From NCBI RefSeq assembly GCF_000720725.1, contig NZ_JOCQ01000039.1:4761-68760 (forward strand): a stretch of 64,000 nt of DNA, written 5' to 3'. The translations under genes were made by a program, and so were the position numbers. Below the pieces are notes generated by a model, which saw only the letters and a list, made by a program, of their open reading frames with translations, was not told the DNA's origin and did no database searches. Positions 7,716 to 16,166 of this stretch are shown here, piece after piece; the first letter of the stretch is position 1; the number at the start of each line of letters is the position of its first letter. The DNA comes from Streptomyces rimosus subsp. rimosus. GTDB lineage: Bacteria; Actinomycetota; Actinomycetes; Streptomycetales; Streptomycetaceae.

Positions 7716-10373
7716 CTACCGCGCCGCGAACACCGCCACCGTCCGCCCCGGCACCGCGAACGTCCCCGTCCGCTTCTCGTACGACGCCGCCTTCACCACC
7801 GGGTCGGCGCCGCGCGCCTGCACGCGGTGCAGCCCGTACCGCTGTCCCGCCAGCGCCGAGACACGCTGGACCTGCCGCTGCGCCGTCGCGTTGAACACCA
7901 CGACCAGCTTGCCGAGCCGCATGGTCACCACGCCCGGCGTCTCGGCCGTCCCCGACAGCGGGAAGGACAGCGCGTCCTGTACGGCAGCGGCACTGTCCAG
8001 GCCGAATTCCGACTCGGCGGCATGGATACGGAGAAGATCCCGATAGGCGGCGGACGCTGCGGTGATTTCCGCGCAGCCGGGGCGCAGGGCCGGGTCGGCC
8101 AGCAGCGGCCGGGCGTAGGGCCACTTGTCCTTGTTGTCGGTGGCGGGCGGCAGGCCGCGTCCGAAGCCGTTGCCGTCCCGGCAGTTCCAGTGCAGCGCGT
8201 TGAACCAGTCGCCGCTGTCGTGGGAGTTGCGGTCCAGGGATTTGGACCGCAGCAGATCGCTGCCCGCCTGCGAGAGGGCGGGCCCCTGCGAGAGCGCCGC
8301 GACGCCCATGGCCACGACCTGCATCCGGGCCCGGTCGGCGGCGGAGGTGCCCTGCGGGAGCTTGTAGGCGAGGGCGTCGTACAGCGTCTCGTTGTCGTGG
8401 GCGTCGGCATACGCGAGGGCGTCGCCGGGGGCCGCGGCGTACCCGGCGGGCGCGCCGTTGTAGTCGACCTGCGAGCCCTTGACCGTACGGCCGGAGGTGT
8501 CCGTGAAGGTGTAGCCGGCGAGGTTGCCGGTCAGCCCGACCTTGATCAGGTCCTGGTAGTGCAGCAGGCGGGCGCGCTGGTCGGACGGGGTGCCGTTGGC
8601 GGGCGAGGAGTTGGGGGCCGTGTAGAGGCCGGAGGCGAAGCCCTGGACGCGCGGGTCCTCGTCGAAGGGCCCGCCGCCGCGCACGGCGTCGCGCGAGCGG
8701 TCGTTGAAGGTGGCGATGCCGGTGCCCGCCATGTTGCGCTGGGTGGCCTGGACGAAGCGCGCGTCGTTCGCGACCTCGCCGAAGTTCCAGCCCTCCCCGT
8801 AGAGGACGATCGCTTTGCCGTCCACGCCGTCCTTGGCGACGGTCAGCGCGTCCAGGGCCTTGCGCACGGCCAGGATGTTGGCCTTCGGGTGGTGCCCCAT
8901 GAGGTCGAACCGGAACCCGTCGACCTTGTACTGCCGAGCCCAGGTGACCATCGAGTCCACCACGAGCCGGCCCATCATCAGGTGCTCGGGCGCGGTGTTC
9001 GCGCAGCAGGTGGAGGTGGCCACGGAGCCGTCGTCGAGCAGCCGGTGGTAGTAACCGGGCACGATCCGGTCGAGTACGGACAGCGCGTCCTGTCCGCTGG
9101 CGGCAGTGTGGTTGTAGACCACGTCCATGACCGTACGCAGCCCGGCCCCGTTCAGCCCCTGCACCATGCGCCGGAATTCCACGGTCCGCGCGCGCGGTGA
9201 ATCCGGGTCGGAGGCGTACGAGCCCTCCGGCACGGTGTAGTGGAACGGGTCGTACCCCCAGTTGTACGCGTCGCGCGCGGCGGTCTTGCCCACGCACTCC
9301 TGCTGCCGCTCGGAGTCGGCGGGCAGCGCCGCCAGGTCGCAGTCGGGGCGGGCCTGGTCGGCACGCCGCTCCGGAATGGTCGCGATGTCGAAGGCGGGCA
9401 GCAGATGGACGTACGAGGTCCCCGCGTCCGCAAGTGCCTTGAGATGACGCATTCCGTCCGAGCGGCGATCGGTGAAGGCAAGGTACTGACCGGGGTGGTG
9501 CGAGGTGCGGTCCGCGATCGAGAAGTCCCGGATATGCAGCTCCTGTATACGGGCCCGGTTCAGCGGCACCGCGGCGGGTTTCCGCAGCCTCGCCCACCCC
9601 TTCGGCGCGAGGCGCGGGTCGGCGAGGTCCAGGACGACGCTGCGCTGCGAATCGGCGGTCAGGGCGGTCGCGTACGGATCGGTGACCTTGTTCGTCACGA
9701 AACGGCCGACGCTCGGCGCCCAGACGGTCACGACGTACCGGTACGGCTTCCCCGCCCAGCCCCGCCCGCCCCGCACCTGCCACACCCCACTGGCGTCGTC
9801 CCGCCGCATCGGCACCACCCGCCCGTCGAGCTCCAGCGCGACGGTGCGGGCGGTCGGTGCCCAGACGGCGAGCGTGGGACGGCCGCGCCGGAAGACCGGC
9901 CCGAGCGGCACCTCGGCGGCGGCCGTCCCGTACAGATCGTCCAGTACGCCGGGGATCTGCACGCCGGTGCTGACGCGCCGCCCGTCCGCGTCCCGCTGCA
10001 CGGCGACGAGCCGTTCCCGCAGCGCGGCGGGCGCGAGCCGCTGATCACGCGGATCGACGGTGAAGGCCGGGAAGTCCTTCAAGTGCGGGTACGCGGCCCG
10101 CTCGGCGGGGGTGAGGGCGGCAGGCGTCAGACGTATCCGTCCCTGCCGCTGTCCCTGTCTCTCCCCCTCCCCCTCCCCCACCGCCCCGAACTCCAGCTCG
10201 GCCGCCGCGTGCCGGGCGCCCTTCCACACCACGGTGTCGCGGCCGATCCACTGTGCTGCCGCCTGGGCGGGAGCCGGTGGCGGTGCGGCGTTCGCGGGGA
10301 GCGGGGCGGGCAGGACCGCCGCGCACAGGGCCATGGCCACGGCTGCGACGGTACGGCGGAGGGTGCGCCTCAC
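7716..10373 (-). CDS. pulA: Secreted pullulanase-type alpha-1,6-glucosidase
   Basis: An 885-residue secreted GH13 debranching enzyme that cleaves alpha-1,6 links of pullulan and amylopectin. It has a Sec signal peptide (RR near the N-terminus, hydrophobic core, cleavage near ANA-AP), an N-terminal pullulanase/CBM48 region (~35-330, TLAVWAPTARTVALELDG), and the catalytic barrel. The conserved NWGYDPFHYTVPEGSY precedes the nucleophile region DGFRFDLMGHH (~488); the acid/base is in LYGEGWNFGEV (~529) and the third acid in DAHDNETLYD (~661). The GTG start has AAGGAG upstream. It lies 47 nt after the amylase gene, so one message probably covers both. A low-complexity Gly/Glu/Gln/Arg patch near residue 70 comes from a pyrimidine-rich tract. 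Confidence 0.93.
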   Translation of the reverse strand: MRRTLRRTVAAVAMALCAAVLPAPLPANAAPPPAPAQAAAQWIGRDTVVWKGARHAAAELEFGAVGEGEGERQGQRQGRIRLTPAALTPAERAAYPHLKDFPAFTVDPRDQRLAPAALRERLVAVQRDADGRRVSTGVQIPGVLDDLYGTAAAEVPLGPVFRRGRPTLAVWAPTARTVALELDGRVVPMRRDDASGVWQVRGGRGWAGKPYRYVVTVWAPSVGRFVTNKVTDPYATALTADSQRSVVLDLADPRLAPKGWARLRKPAAVPLNRARIQELHIRDFSIADRTSHHPGQYLAFTDRRSDGMRHLKALADAGTSYVHLLPAFDIATIPERRADQARPDCDLAALPADSERQQECVGKTAARDAYNWGYDPFHYTVPEGSYASDPDSPRARTVEFRRMVQGLNGAGLRTVMDVVYNHTAASGQDALSVLDRIVPGYYHRLLDDGSVATSTCCANTAPEHLMMGRLVVDSMVTWARQYKVDGFRFDLMGHHPKANILAVRKALDALTVAKDGVDGKAIVLYGEGWNFGEVANDARFVQATQRNMAGTGIATFNDRSRDAVRGGGPFDEDPRVQGFASGLYTAPNSSPANGTPSDQRARLLHYQDLIKVGLTGNLAGYTFTDTSGRTVKGSQVDYNGAPAGYAAAPGDALAYADAHDNETLYDALAYKLPQGTSAADRARMQVVAMGVAALSQGPALSQAGSDLLRSKSLDRNSHDSGDWFNALHWNCRDGNGFGRGLPPATDNKDKWPYARPLLADPALRPGCAEITAASAAYRDLLRIHAAESEFGLDSAAAVQDALSFPLSGTAETPGVVTMRLGKLVVVFNATAQRQVQRVSALAGQRYGLHRVQARGADPVVKAASYEKRTGTFAVPGRTVAVFAAR

Positions 10374-10420
10374 GTAAGGACTCCTTCAGGACGTTCGGGG
10401 AAGCCGGCCGTTCCGGGCGG

Positions 10421-11833
10421 TCAGCCGCAGCTGCGCGCGCCGACGTGCAGCGCCAGCGCGGTGTTCGGGGCGAGCGTGGCGGTGAAGCGCCCGTCGGCGC
10501 CCACGGTCACCGGCTTGCGGCTCTGCACGTCGCAGTACGTCCCGGCGGGCAGGGACGTCTGGAACGCACGGGTCAGCGAGCTGCCCTCGTGGTTGACGAC
10601 GGCGTACCCCTTGTCGCCCCGCCCGAAGGCGATCGCGTCATTGCCGTTGTCCCACCAGTCGGTGACGGCCGTACCACGCGTCGCATTGCGGAACCCGACC
10701 ATCGCGCGGATCTCGGGCCAGTTGTGCTGGCATTTCCAGCCTCCCTGCCAACAGGCGCGCACCGCACCCCCATTGGGCGGTCCGGCCTCGTGATCGGAGA
10801 ACTCGTACCCGGAGTGAACGTCCGGCGCCCCGTACGGCCACGCCAGCATGAAGACATTGGCGAGAGTGTAGTCCGCGCCGTTCTTGTAGCTGAGCGTGGA
10901 GCCGTTGCGCTCGGTGTCCCAGTTGTCGACGAAAACGCCGGACTGCCCGGAGGGCATATAGGCCCAGCCCTCCCCGAAGTTCTTCAGATACGCCAGCTTC
11001 TCGTTCTGGAACACGCGCTTGAGGTCCCGCCCGTAACGGAATTCCTGTGCGTCCCCGTTCCCCAGGTATTCCGTGGGCGATACGGCCTCGCCTTCCCCAT
11101 AAATCGTTTCCTGCTTCCAGTACACGGACGGGTTCTTCAACTGCCGCTTGATCGCGGCCAGGTCCTCCGCCGGCATGTGCTTGGCCGCGTCGATCCGGAA
11201 GCCGTCCACGCCGAGCGACAGCAGGTCGTCGAGGTGCGCGGCGATCCGCGACCGGACGTACGGCTCGCCGGTGTCCAGGTCCGCCAGATCGACCAGTTCG
11301 CAGTGCTGGATGTTCCACCGGTCGCGGTAATTGCTGACCCGCTCGGTGCAGTCGTCCATGTCCTGGCGCTGGTAGATGCCCGGGTAGTCGTACTTCGTAT
11401 ACGAGGATCCGCCCGTCCCCGTACCCGACCCGGCCGACATGTGGTTGATCACCGCGTCCGCGACGACCTTGACCCCCGCCGCGTGGCAGGCGTCCACCAT
11501 GTGCTTGAAGGCGGCCCGGTCGCCGAGCCGTCCGGCGATCCGGTAGCTGACCGGCTGGTACGAGGTCCACCACTGGCCGCCCTGGATGTGCTCGGTGGCC
11601 GGGGAGACCTCCACGTAGCCGTAACCGGCGGGCCCGAGCGTGTTCTTGCACTCCTTGGCGACCGAGTCGTAGCTCCACTGGAAGAGTTCGGCGGTCACGT
11701 CCTTCGCGCCGGGCGGCGCGGCCTGCGCCGGCTGCGGCGGCGGGGCGAGGACGGCAGCCGCCGCGCCGGAGAGGAGGGCGAGGGCGGCGGCCGTGGATCT
11801 GCGGGCGGACGGGCGTCGGCGAGTGGGGGCCAT
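10421..11833 (-). CDS. amlA: Secreted alpha-amylase (GH13, streptomycete type)
   Basis: A 470-residue extracellular endo-alpha-1,4-glucanase. It has a long basic signal peptide (RRRPSARR, Ala/Leu core, cleavage near AQA-AP), then the barrel with INHM (region I), GFRIDAAKH with the nucleophile (~213), YGEGEAV with the acid/base (~246), and a fourth region reading FVDNWDTER. Most amylases have NHD where this reads NWD. Domain C closes the protein near residue 470. There is no C-terminal starch-binding domain. An AGGAGG ribosome site lies 4 nt from the ATG. It is the first gene of the amylase-pullulanase pair and has phased TTGC/GCAA repeats in its promoter region, as in known MalR-controlled amylase genes. 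The symbol is by analogy. Confidence 0.93.
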   Translation of the reverse strand: MAPTRRRPSARRSTAAALALLSGAAAAVLAPPPQPAQAAPPGAKDVTAELFQWSYDSVAKECKNTLGPAGYGYVEVSPATEHIQGGQWWTSYQPVSYRIAGRLGDRAAFKHMVDACHAAGVKVVADAVINHMSAGSGTGTGGSSYTKYDYPGIYQRQDMDDCTERVSNYRDRWNIQHCELVDLADLDTGEPYVRSRIAAHLDDLLSLGVDGFRIDAAKHMPAEDLAAIKRQLKNPSVYWKQETIYGEGEAVSPTEYLGNGDAQEFRYGRDLKRVFQNEKLAYLKNFGEGWAYMPSGQSGVFVDNWDTERNGSTLSYKNGADYTLANVFMLAWPYGAPDVHSGYEFSDHEAGPPNGGAVRACWQGGWKCQHNWPEIRAMVGFRNATRGTAVTDWWDNGNDAIAFGRGDKGYAVVNHEGSSLTRAFQTSLPAGTYCDVQSRKPVTVGADGRFTATLAPNTALALHVGARSCG

Positions 11834-11892
11834 GGTTCCTCCTGAGGGGGTGGGAGGTGTTCAGCCGCTGTTGTATCCGCCGTGGTTGATTG

Positions 11893-11920
11893 TTGCAAGA
11901 GTTTGCGCAAGAGATTGCAG
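11893..11920 (-). promoter_or_regulatory. Phased TTGC/GCAA repeats upstream of the amylase gene (probable MalR operator)
   Basis: GCAAGAG occurs at 11895-11901 and again exactly 12 bp on at 11907-11913. The second copy overlaps the palindrome TTGCGCAA (11903-11910), and ATTGCAG follows. On the minus strand this gives repeated CTCTTGC motifs about 60 nt before the amylase start. Published Streptomyces amylase promoters bind MalR/Reg1 at repeated CTTGCA-type sequences; binding here is inferred. Confidence 0.6.
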
Positions 11921-11951
11921 CAGCGTTACGGCGGTCCCCACCACCAAAGCG

Positions 11952-12004
11952 CCGCGCCCGGCGGGGTGTACAGCCCCGAAGGCCGTACACCCCGCCGGGC
12001 GCGG
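11952..12004 (-). terminator. Strong terminator hairpin after the secreted lectin-like gene
   Basis: A perfect 20-bp stem (11952-11971 with 11985-12004) and a 13-nt loop, beginning 26 nt past the stop of the gene at 12030. It also shields the amylase promoter from read-through. Confidence 0.8.
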
Positions 12005-12029
12005 GACGTTCACGCGCTTACGCACGGGC

Positions 12030-12461
12030 TCACTTCGACCAGCCGGTCCAGCTACCGGTGTCCAGGCGGTGGCGGTACCAGCGCACGCCGTCGCTGCCGA
12101 CCACGGAAATGGTCGGGTTCCAGGTGCCGTTCCCGTCGATGCGCACACCGCTGCGGGCCACACCGCCCATCGACTCCCAGTTGCTCCAGTCGCCGCCTTC
12201 GAAGCCGTAGCGGGTCCAGACGGAGAAGTCGGTGCCGACGACGAACACCTGCTTGCCGCCGTTCGGGAAGGTCTGCCAGGCGATGCCGTACTCACAGATG
12301 TAGCTGCCGCCGTGACCGGGCACCTGGCAGGCGGCCGCCGTGGCCTGCGACGGAGTCGCGGCCTGGGCCGGGGCCGCGGTCGCCAGGCCGGCCAGCGTCG
12401 CGCCGGCCAGTGCGAGGGTGCTGACCGCGAGGGCGGGCTTGCGGAAGAAGGAAGCGGACAT
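12030..12461 (-). CDS. Small secreted beta-propeller-blade (PLL-like) protein
   Basis: A 143-residue exported protein. The signal peptide is clear (KPALAVSTLALAGATLAGL, cleavage near AQA-AT). The mature part is about 110 residues with two blade-like repeats: FVVGTDFSVWTRYGFEGG-DWSNWESMGG, and a second ending WYRHRLDTGSWTGW. The W-x-x-W-x-x-x-GG pattern is that of DUF346/PLL-type lectin propellers, normally six or seven blades. Two blades cannot close a propeller, so it would have to oligomerise or be a reduced form. Two Cys near the N-terminus may form a disulphide. It is monocistronic between two hairpins. The ligand is unknown. Confidence 0.75.
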   Translation of the reverse strand: MSASFFRKPALAVSTLALAGATLAGLATAAPAQAATPSQATAAACQVPGHGGSYICEYGIAWQTFPNGGKQVFVVGTDFSVWTRYGFEGGDWSNWESMGGVARSGVRIDGNGTWNPTISVVGSDGVRWYRHRLDTGSWTGWSK

Positions 12462-12521
12462 GGGAACTCCTCGACGATTCGATGCGGGTTGCCGTGTCGT
12501 ACCGTTCGTGCCGGGTCGAAT

Positions 12522-12568
12522 CGCTCGCCCGGCGCTTCCGTGTGTGGAACGGAGGCGCCGGGCGAGCG
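12522..12568 (-). terminator. Hairpin between the P450 and lectin-like genes
   Basis: A 20-bp stem (12522-12541 with 12549-12568, one G-U pair) and a 7-nt loop, lying after the P450 stop. An outer pair GCCGTGTCG (12491-12499) / CGACACGGC (12574-12582) extends it. A second small hairpin CTAACG/CGTTAG lies at 12624-12641. Confidence 0.65.
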
Positions 12569-12663
12569 GTCACCGACACGGCATGAGACTGCCGGGCGTC
12601 GAGAACGTTCATCTAATGCTGATCTAACGGGATTTCGTTAGCCCGCAGGACACGCCCCCACGA

Positions 12664-13863
12664 TCACGCGTCCCAAGCCACCGGAAGGCTCTTCACCCCG
12701 TAGATGTCCGCGGACTCCGGGCGCAGTTCGACCTCTTCGGCCGGTACGGCCAGGCGCAGCGTGGGGAAGCGGCGGAACAGCGCGGCGAACGCCACCCTCA
12801 GCTCGACGCGGGCCAGTTGTTGCCCCAGGCACTGGTGGACGCCGTGGCCGAAGGACAGGTGCCCGCCGGCCTGCCGCCGCAGATCGAGCACATCGGGGTC
12901 GGCGAAGCGCTCGGGGTCGCGGTTGGCCGTACTGAGCGACAGGGCGACCGTCGTGCCGGCCTTGACGGTCTGACCGCCCAGCTCGACATCCTCCAGCGCC
13001 GTCCTCCAGAACTGCTTGCCGACGCTGAGATACCGCAGCAGTTCCTCCACGGCCCCGTCGACAAGCCCGGAATCGGTGCGCAGCGCGGCCAGTTGCTCCG
13101 GGTGCTGCAACAGCGCGAAAGTGCCCAGTGCCAGCACGTTCGTGGTGGTGTCGAGCCCGGCCGTCAGCAGGACCAGGCTGATGCCCTTCAGCTCCTCGTC
13201 GGTCAGATCGGTGTCGGTGAGGTCGCTGAGCACGTCGTCGGTGGGGTTCGCGCGCTTGGCGGACACCAGGTCCGCGAGATAGTTCTGAACCTCGGTGTAG
13301 GCGGCTATCAGGTCCTCGTCGCTCGTCTCGCCGTTCATGAACGAGTCGACCCGCCCCTGGAAGAAGTCCCGGTCCTCGTACGGAACGCCCAGCAGCTCGC
13401 AGATGACGACGGCGGGAATGGGCCGGGCGAACGCGGCCACCAGGTCCACCGGCGGGCCCGCCTTCTCCATGGCGTCCAGGCACTCGGCGGCGACCTGCTC
13501 GACGCGCTCGGTGAGCAGCCGCATCCGCCGTACGGTGAACTTCCCCATCAGCGGCTTGCGGTAGCGCCGGTGCTGCGGGTCGTCCATGAGGACGAACTCA
13601 CCGGGTGGCGGCGGCGGTATCTCGAAGTCGACCACGTTCATCAGCTCCTTGCGCGAGCTGAACCGCGGGTCGGCGAGAACGGACCGCACCATGTCGTACC
13701 CGGTGATCATCCAGCCGGGCTTGCCGCCGGGGTGGGTGTAATGGCCGATCGGACCCTGCCCGCGGGCGTCGAGCAGCTCCTTGGGCGGGGAGAAGGGACA
13801 GCCGACGCGAGGCCCGGTGGGCAGCGGCGGGACCGTGTGGACGGTGTGCACGGGCTCAGTCAT
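12664..13863 (-). CDS. Cytochrome P450 monooxygenase
   Basis: A 399-residue class I bacterial P450, resembling the CYP105-like streptomycete group. Motifs: I-helix LLTAGLDTTTN (A-G-x-D-T-T oxygen-activation motif, ~239), E-x-x-R as EELLR (~280), and the heme-binding loop FGHGVHQCLG with the ligand Cys near 345. Two in-frame ATGs lie 6 nt apart. The GAGG ribosome site is only 2-3 nt from the first (13869) but 8 nt from the second, so 13863 is preferred. No ferredoxin or reductase gene is adjacent, so electrons must come from elsewhere. A GbsR/MarR-type regulator is divergent and shares a palindrome-rich promoter region. The substrate is unknown. Confidence 0.9.
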   Translation of the reverse strand: MTEPVHTVHTVPPLPTGPRVGCPFSPPKELLDARGQGPIGHYTHPGGKPGWMITGYDMVRSVLADPRFSSRKELMNVVDFEIPPPPPGEFVLMDDPQHRRYRKPLMGKFTVRRMRLLTERVEQVAAECLDAMEKAGPPVDLVAAFARPIPAVVICELLGVPYEDRDFFQGRVDSFMNGETSDEDLIAAYTEVQNYLADLVSAKRANPTDDVLSDLTDTDLTDEELKGISLVLLTAGLDTTTNVLALGTFALLQHPEQLAALRTDSGLVDGAVEELLRYLSVGKQFWRTALEDVELGGQTVKAGTTVALSLSTANRDPERFADPDVLDLRRQAGGHLSFGHGVHQCLGQQLARVELRVAFAALFRRFPTLRLAVPAEEVELRPESADIYGVKSLPVAWDA

Positions 13864-13877
13864 GGCCATTCCTCATC

Positions 13878-13907
13878 TCGCGATAGTACGCGTTTTGCGT
13901 ATCGCGA
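13878..13907. promoter_or_regulatory. Palindromic operator candidate between P450 and regulator
   Basis: TCGCGATA (13878-13885) and TATCGCGA (13900-13907) form an 8-bp inverted repeat with a 14-nt spacer, starting 15 nt before the P450 start. A second imperfect palindrome spans 13965-13991 (CAGCGCAT to ATGACGCTG-like arms) and a third, GCAACG/CGTTGC (14001-14015), abuts the regulator start. The arrangement suggests control of both genes by the divergent regulator. Confidence 0.5.
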
Positions 13908-14016
13908 AAGCTACGTTGCATTCACGCGGTCGTCAATCGCCGAAGCGCTGTTCCCGCAGCTCAGCAGCGCATAATTGATGCAATGACGCTGAGATTGAAC
14001 GCAACGAGGCGTTGCA

Positions 14017-14721
14017 ATGGCTGGCGTCGAAGGCAATACTGACGGCATGCCAGGAGGACGGTTGACCCAGCAGGAGCGTCAGCGCATCGCGGACGGCCTC
14101 GCCGACGGACTCTCCTACGCGGAGATCGCCAGGCGGCTCGACCGGCCCACCTCGACCATCAGCCGGGAGGTCGGACGCAACGGCGGCCCCGGCGCCTACC
14201 GGCCCCAGCAGGCGCACCGGGCGACGGTCCAGCGCGCGCGGCGCAGCACACCGGCACCGCCACGCGCGGCCGAACCGTCGGGCGGCGCGCTGGAGGAGGA
14301 GATCATCGAGATGGCGGTCAGGTCGGGGATGCCGAGGATGACGGCGCGCGTGCACGTCGACCTGGCGATGTCCGAGGACGGCAGGCGCACCGCGGCCGAG
14401 CTGACCCGCCGGCTGAAGGTCAGCCCGGCCTCCGTCTCCGTGGCCGTGAACTTCCTCGTCCAGCACGGGTACGTCCGGCGCGAGCGCGACCCGCGGCGGC
14501 GTCGCGACATCTATGTGATCGACGACGACGCCTGGTACAACTCGGTCGCGATCAGCGCGCAGCAGACGCTCGCGACGGTGCGCGCCACGATGGCGATGGC
14601 GGAGAGGGCCGGGCTCGACACACCCGTCGGGCAACGGACGGTCAAGGCGGCGACGTTCCTGGAGCGGGTCATCCAGGACATGCAGGACTCGGCGGACCGC
14701 TGGCGGCACCTCCTGGAGTGA
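14017..14721 (+). CDS. GbsR/MarR-type transcriptional regulator with N-terminal HTH
   Basis: A 234-residue protein with two DNA-binding parts. The first is an IS30/Hin-like helix-turn-helix (LTQQERQRIADGLADGLSYAEIARRLDRPTSTIS, cited in part). The second is a MarR/GbsR winged helix (residues ~95-160: RMTARVHVDLAM, TAAELTRRLKVSPASVSVAVNFL, YVRRERDPRRRRDIYVI). The C-terminal helix is a probable effector or dimer region. It diverges from the P450 gene and likely controls it. The start is uncertain: 14017 has only a GAGG at 9 nt, while a later ATG (14047, MPGGRLTQQ) matches where related proteins usually begin. The end overlaps the convergent ATP-binding gene by 53 bp. Confidence 0.8.
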   Translation: MAGVEGNTDGMPGGRLTQQERQRIADGLADGLSYAEIARRLDRPTSTISREVGRNGGPGAYRPQQAHRATVQRARRSTPAPPRAAEPSGGALEEEIIEMAVRSGMPRMTARVHVDLAMSEDGRRTAAELTRRLKVSPASVSVAVNFLVQHGYVRRERDPRRRRDIYVIDDDAWYNSVAISAQQTLATVRATMAMAERAGLDTPVGQRTVKAATFLERVIQDMQDSADRWRHLLE

Positions 14722-15181
14722 GGTCCAGCTCCGCGCGTACGGTCTTGCCGACCGGCAGCCGGTCGAGGACCGTCCACCGGGTGGCGAGCGCGGCCACGAC
14801 GAGCAGGCCGCGCCCGGCGTCCGCGTCGGCCGGCGCGGAGGCGAGGCCGTCGGGGGGCGGTGGGCGCCGCTCGGTCCGCGTGTCGGTCACGTCGATCCGC
14901 AGCGTTCCCGTACGGGCGAGCCCGCCGACGATCGCGAGCCGCAACTCGAAGTCCCGCCCGGGGACGCGGCCGTGGGTGACGGCGTTGGCGGTCAGCTCCC
15001 CCACGACGGCCCCGACATCGTCGGAGAACGGCGTGCCGTACGGAAACCCCCACGCGTCGAGCCGATGCACGGCGAGATGACGCGCGAGGCGCGCCCCCAG
15101 CCGCGTACTGCTGAAGCGTTGGGTGAACACACGTACGGTGACGGGGGGCTTGGGTGGACGGGTGATGAGTCGAGCTGGCAT
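14669..15181 (-). CDS. Anti-sigma-factor-type ATP-binding protein (HATPase)
   Basis: A 170-residue GHKL/HATPase_c domain protein like SpoIIAB/RsbW-type regulators. N-box: VGELTANAVTHG, with the Asn that binds Mg-ATP. G1-box-like: LRIDVTDT. G2-like: DADAGRGLLVVAAL. Such short ATPases are usual partners of XRE-DUF5753 and DUF397 genes in Streptomyces (WhiJ/BldB-like loci). It diverges from the XRE gene across a ~150-nt promoter region. The start is taken at the internal Met (MPARLITRPPKP) because the upstream extension is Arg/Tyr-rich and non-conserved; the frame stays open to 15313. The Asp/Gly motif residues are present, so it may be an active kinase. Confidence 0.75.
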   Translation of the reverse strand: MPARLITRPPKPPVTVRVFTQRFSSTRLGARLARHLAVHRLDAWGFPYGTPFSDDVGAVVGELTANAVTHGRVPGRDFELRLAIVGGLARTGTLRIDVTDTRTERRPPPPDGLASAPADADAGRGLLVVAALATRWTVLDRLPVGKTVRAELDLTPGGAASGPPSPACPG

Positions 15182-15335
15182 ACGGCCACGGTTGCCTGTT
15201 CGCGGCCGTCGTGGCCAGGCCCCCGACCCGTACGCAGTCGCAGCGTACGAGTCGGCGCCGTAGACGTACGGGTAACGGGCCGTGACCATTTGCGTGCTGA
15301 GCGGATTAGCCAACCGAGCACTGGAGGTGGCCTAA

Positions 15336-16166
15336 ATGGCAAGCAGCGTGTACGGCAACGAGCCGGAGTCGATCAACAGCCTCAAGACGTTCGGGGCCGT
15401 GGCGAAGGTATTTCGGGAACGAGCGGGTCTGACCCAGGAAGAGCTGGCTCCGCTGGTGCAGTTCTCCGCACAGACCGTCGCCTCGATCGAGCAAGGACGG
15501 CGCCTTCCGGACCCGGATTTCATCCTGCGCGCAGAGGAGGTACTCGATGCGTTCGGTGCGCTCAAGGCAGCGGCAGAGCACCTGTCACGCCGCGCGGGGC
15601 TGGCGGTCTGGTTCCGGCAGTGGGCTGCGCTGGAGGCGCGTGCCGTTTCCCTTTGCGCCTACGAGTGTCGGGTCATTCCGGGCCTGTTGCAGACGGAGGC
15701 GTACGCACGCGCCGTGACCTTGAGCGTTCCTCCACCACCGGACGAACAGGAGGCCGAGGAGCGGGTCGCCACGCGTCTCGCACGGCAGAAACTACTCCAC
15801 CGGAAGCCGCCGATCGCGTTCAGTTTCATCCTTGAGCAAGCGCTGTTCGAGCGCGGTACGGGTGGCACGGGAGTCACCCGGAACCTCATCGACCATGTGC
15901 TCGGCTGCGCAGAATTGTGGAACGTGGAGCTTCAGCTCATGCCGCGTTGGCAACCGCATCATGCCGGGCTGGACGGCCCCATGAGGTTGCTGGAGACTCC
16001 GCAGAACAAGTGGCTCGGATACAGCGAGGGCCAGCAGTGCGGGAACTTGATCGCGGGGCCCAAGGACGTCAGCGTGCTGTGCCAGCGCTATGCCAAGATG
16101 CGCTCGCAGGCTCTTTCGCCGGAGGAATCCGCAAGCCTGCTCAAACAGATCCGAGGAGCGCTATGA
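15336..16166 (+). CDS. XRE-family HTH regulator with DUF5753 (Scr1-like)
   Basis: A 276-residue protein. Residues ~18-75 are a Cro/C1-type helix-turn-helix (FGAVAKVFRERAGLTQEELA, QTVASIEQGRRLPD). The rest is DUF5753, with the family-typical WFRQWAALEARAVSLCAYE, VIPGLLQTEAYARAV and TRLARQKLL segments. These regulators act with the DUF397 protein encoded downstream and the anti-sigma-type ATPase upstream. Some family members are described as Scr1-type toxin-antitoxin-like, others act in differentiation. GGAGGTGG 7 nt before the ATG fixes the start. The stop overlaps the first DUF397 start (ATGA). Confidence 0.92.
   Translation: MASSVYGNEPESINSLKTFGAVAKVFRERAGLTQEELAPLVQFSAQTVASIEQGRRLPDPDFILRAEEVLDAFGALKAAAEHLSRRAGLAVWFRQWAALEARAVSLCAYECRVIPGLLQTEAYARAVTLSVPPPPDEQEAEERVATRLARQKLLHRKPPIAFSFILEQALFERGTGGTGVTRNLIDHVLGCAELWNVELQLMPRWQPHHAGLDGPMRLLETPQNKWLGYSEGQQCGNLIAGPKDVSVLCQRYAKMRSQALSPEESASLLKQIRGAL

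Noticed and set aside
7407..9200. A 597-codon plus-strand frame through the tandem repeats into pulA antisense
   Set aside because: The part over pulA is shadow; the part before it is repeat-derived low complexity without a ribosome site.
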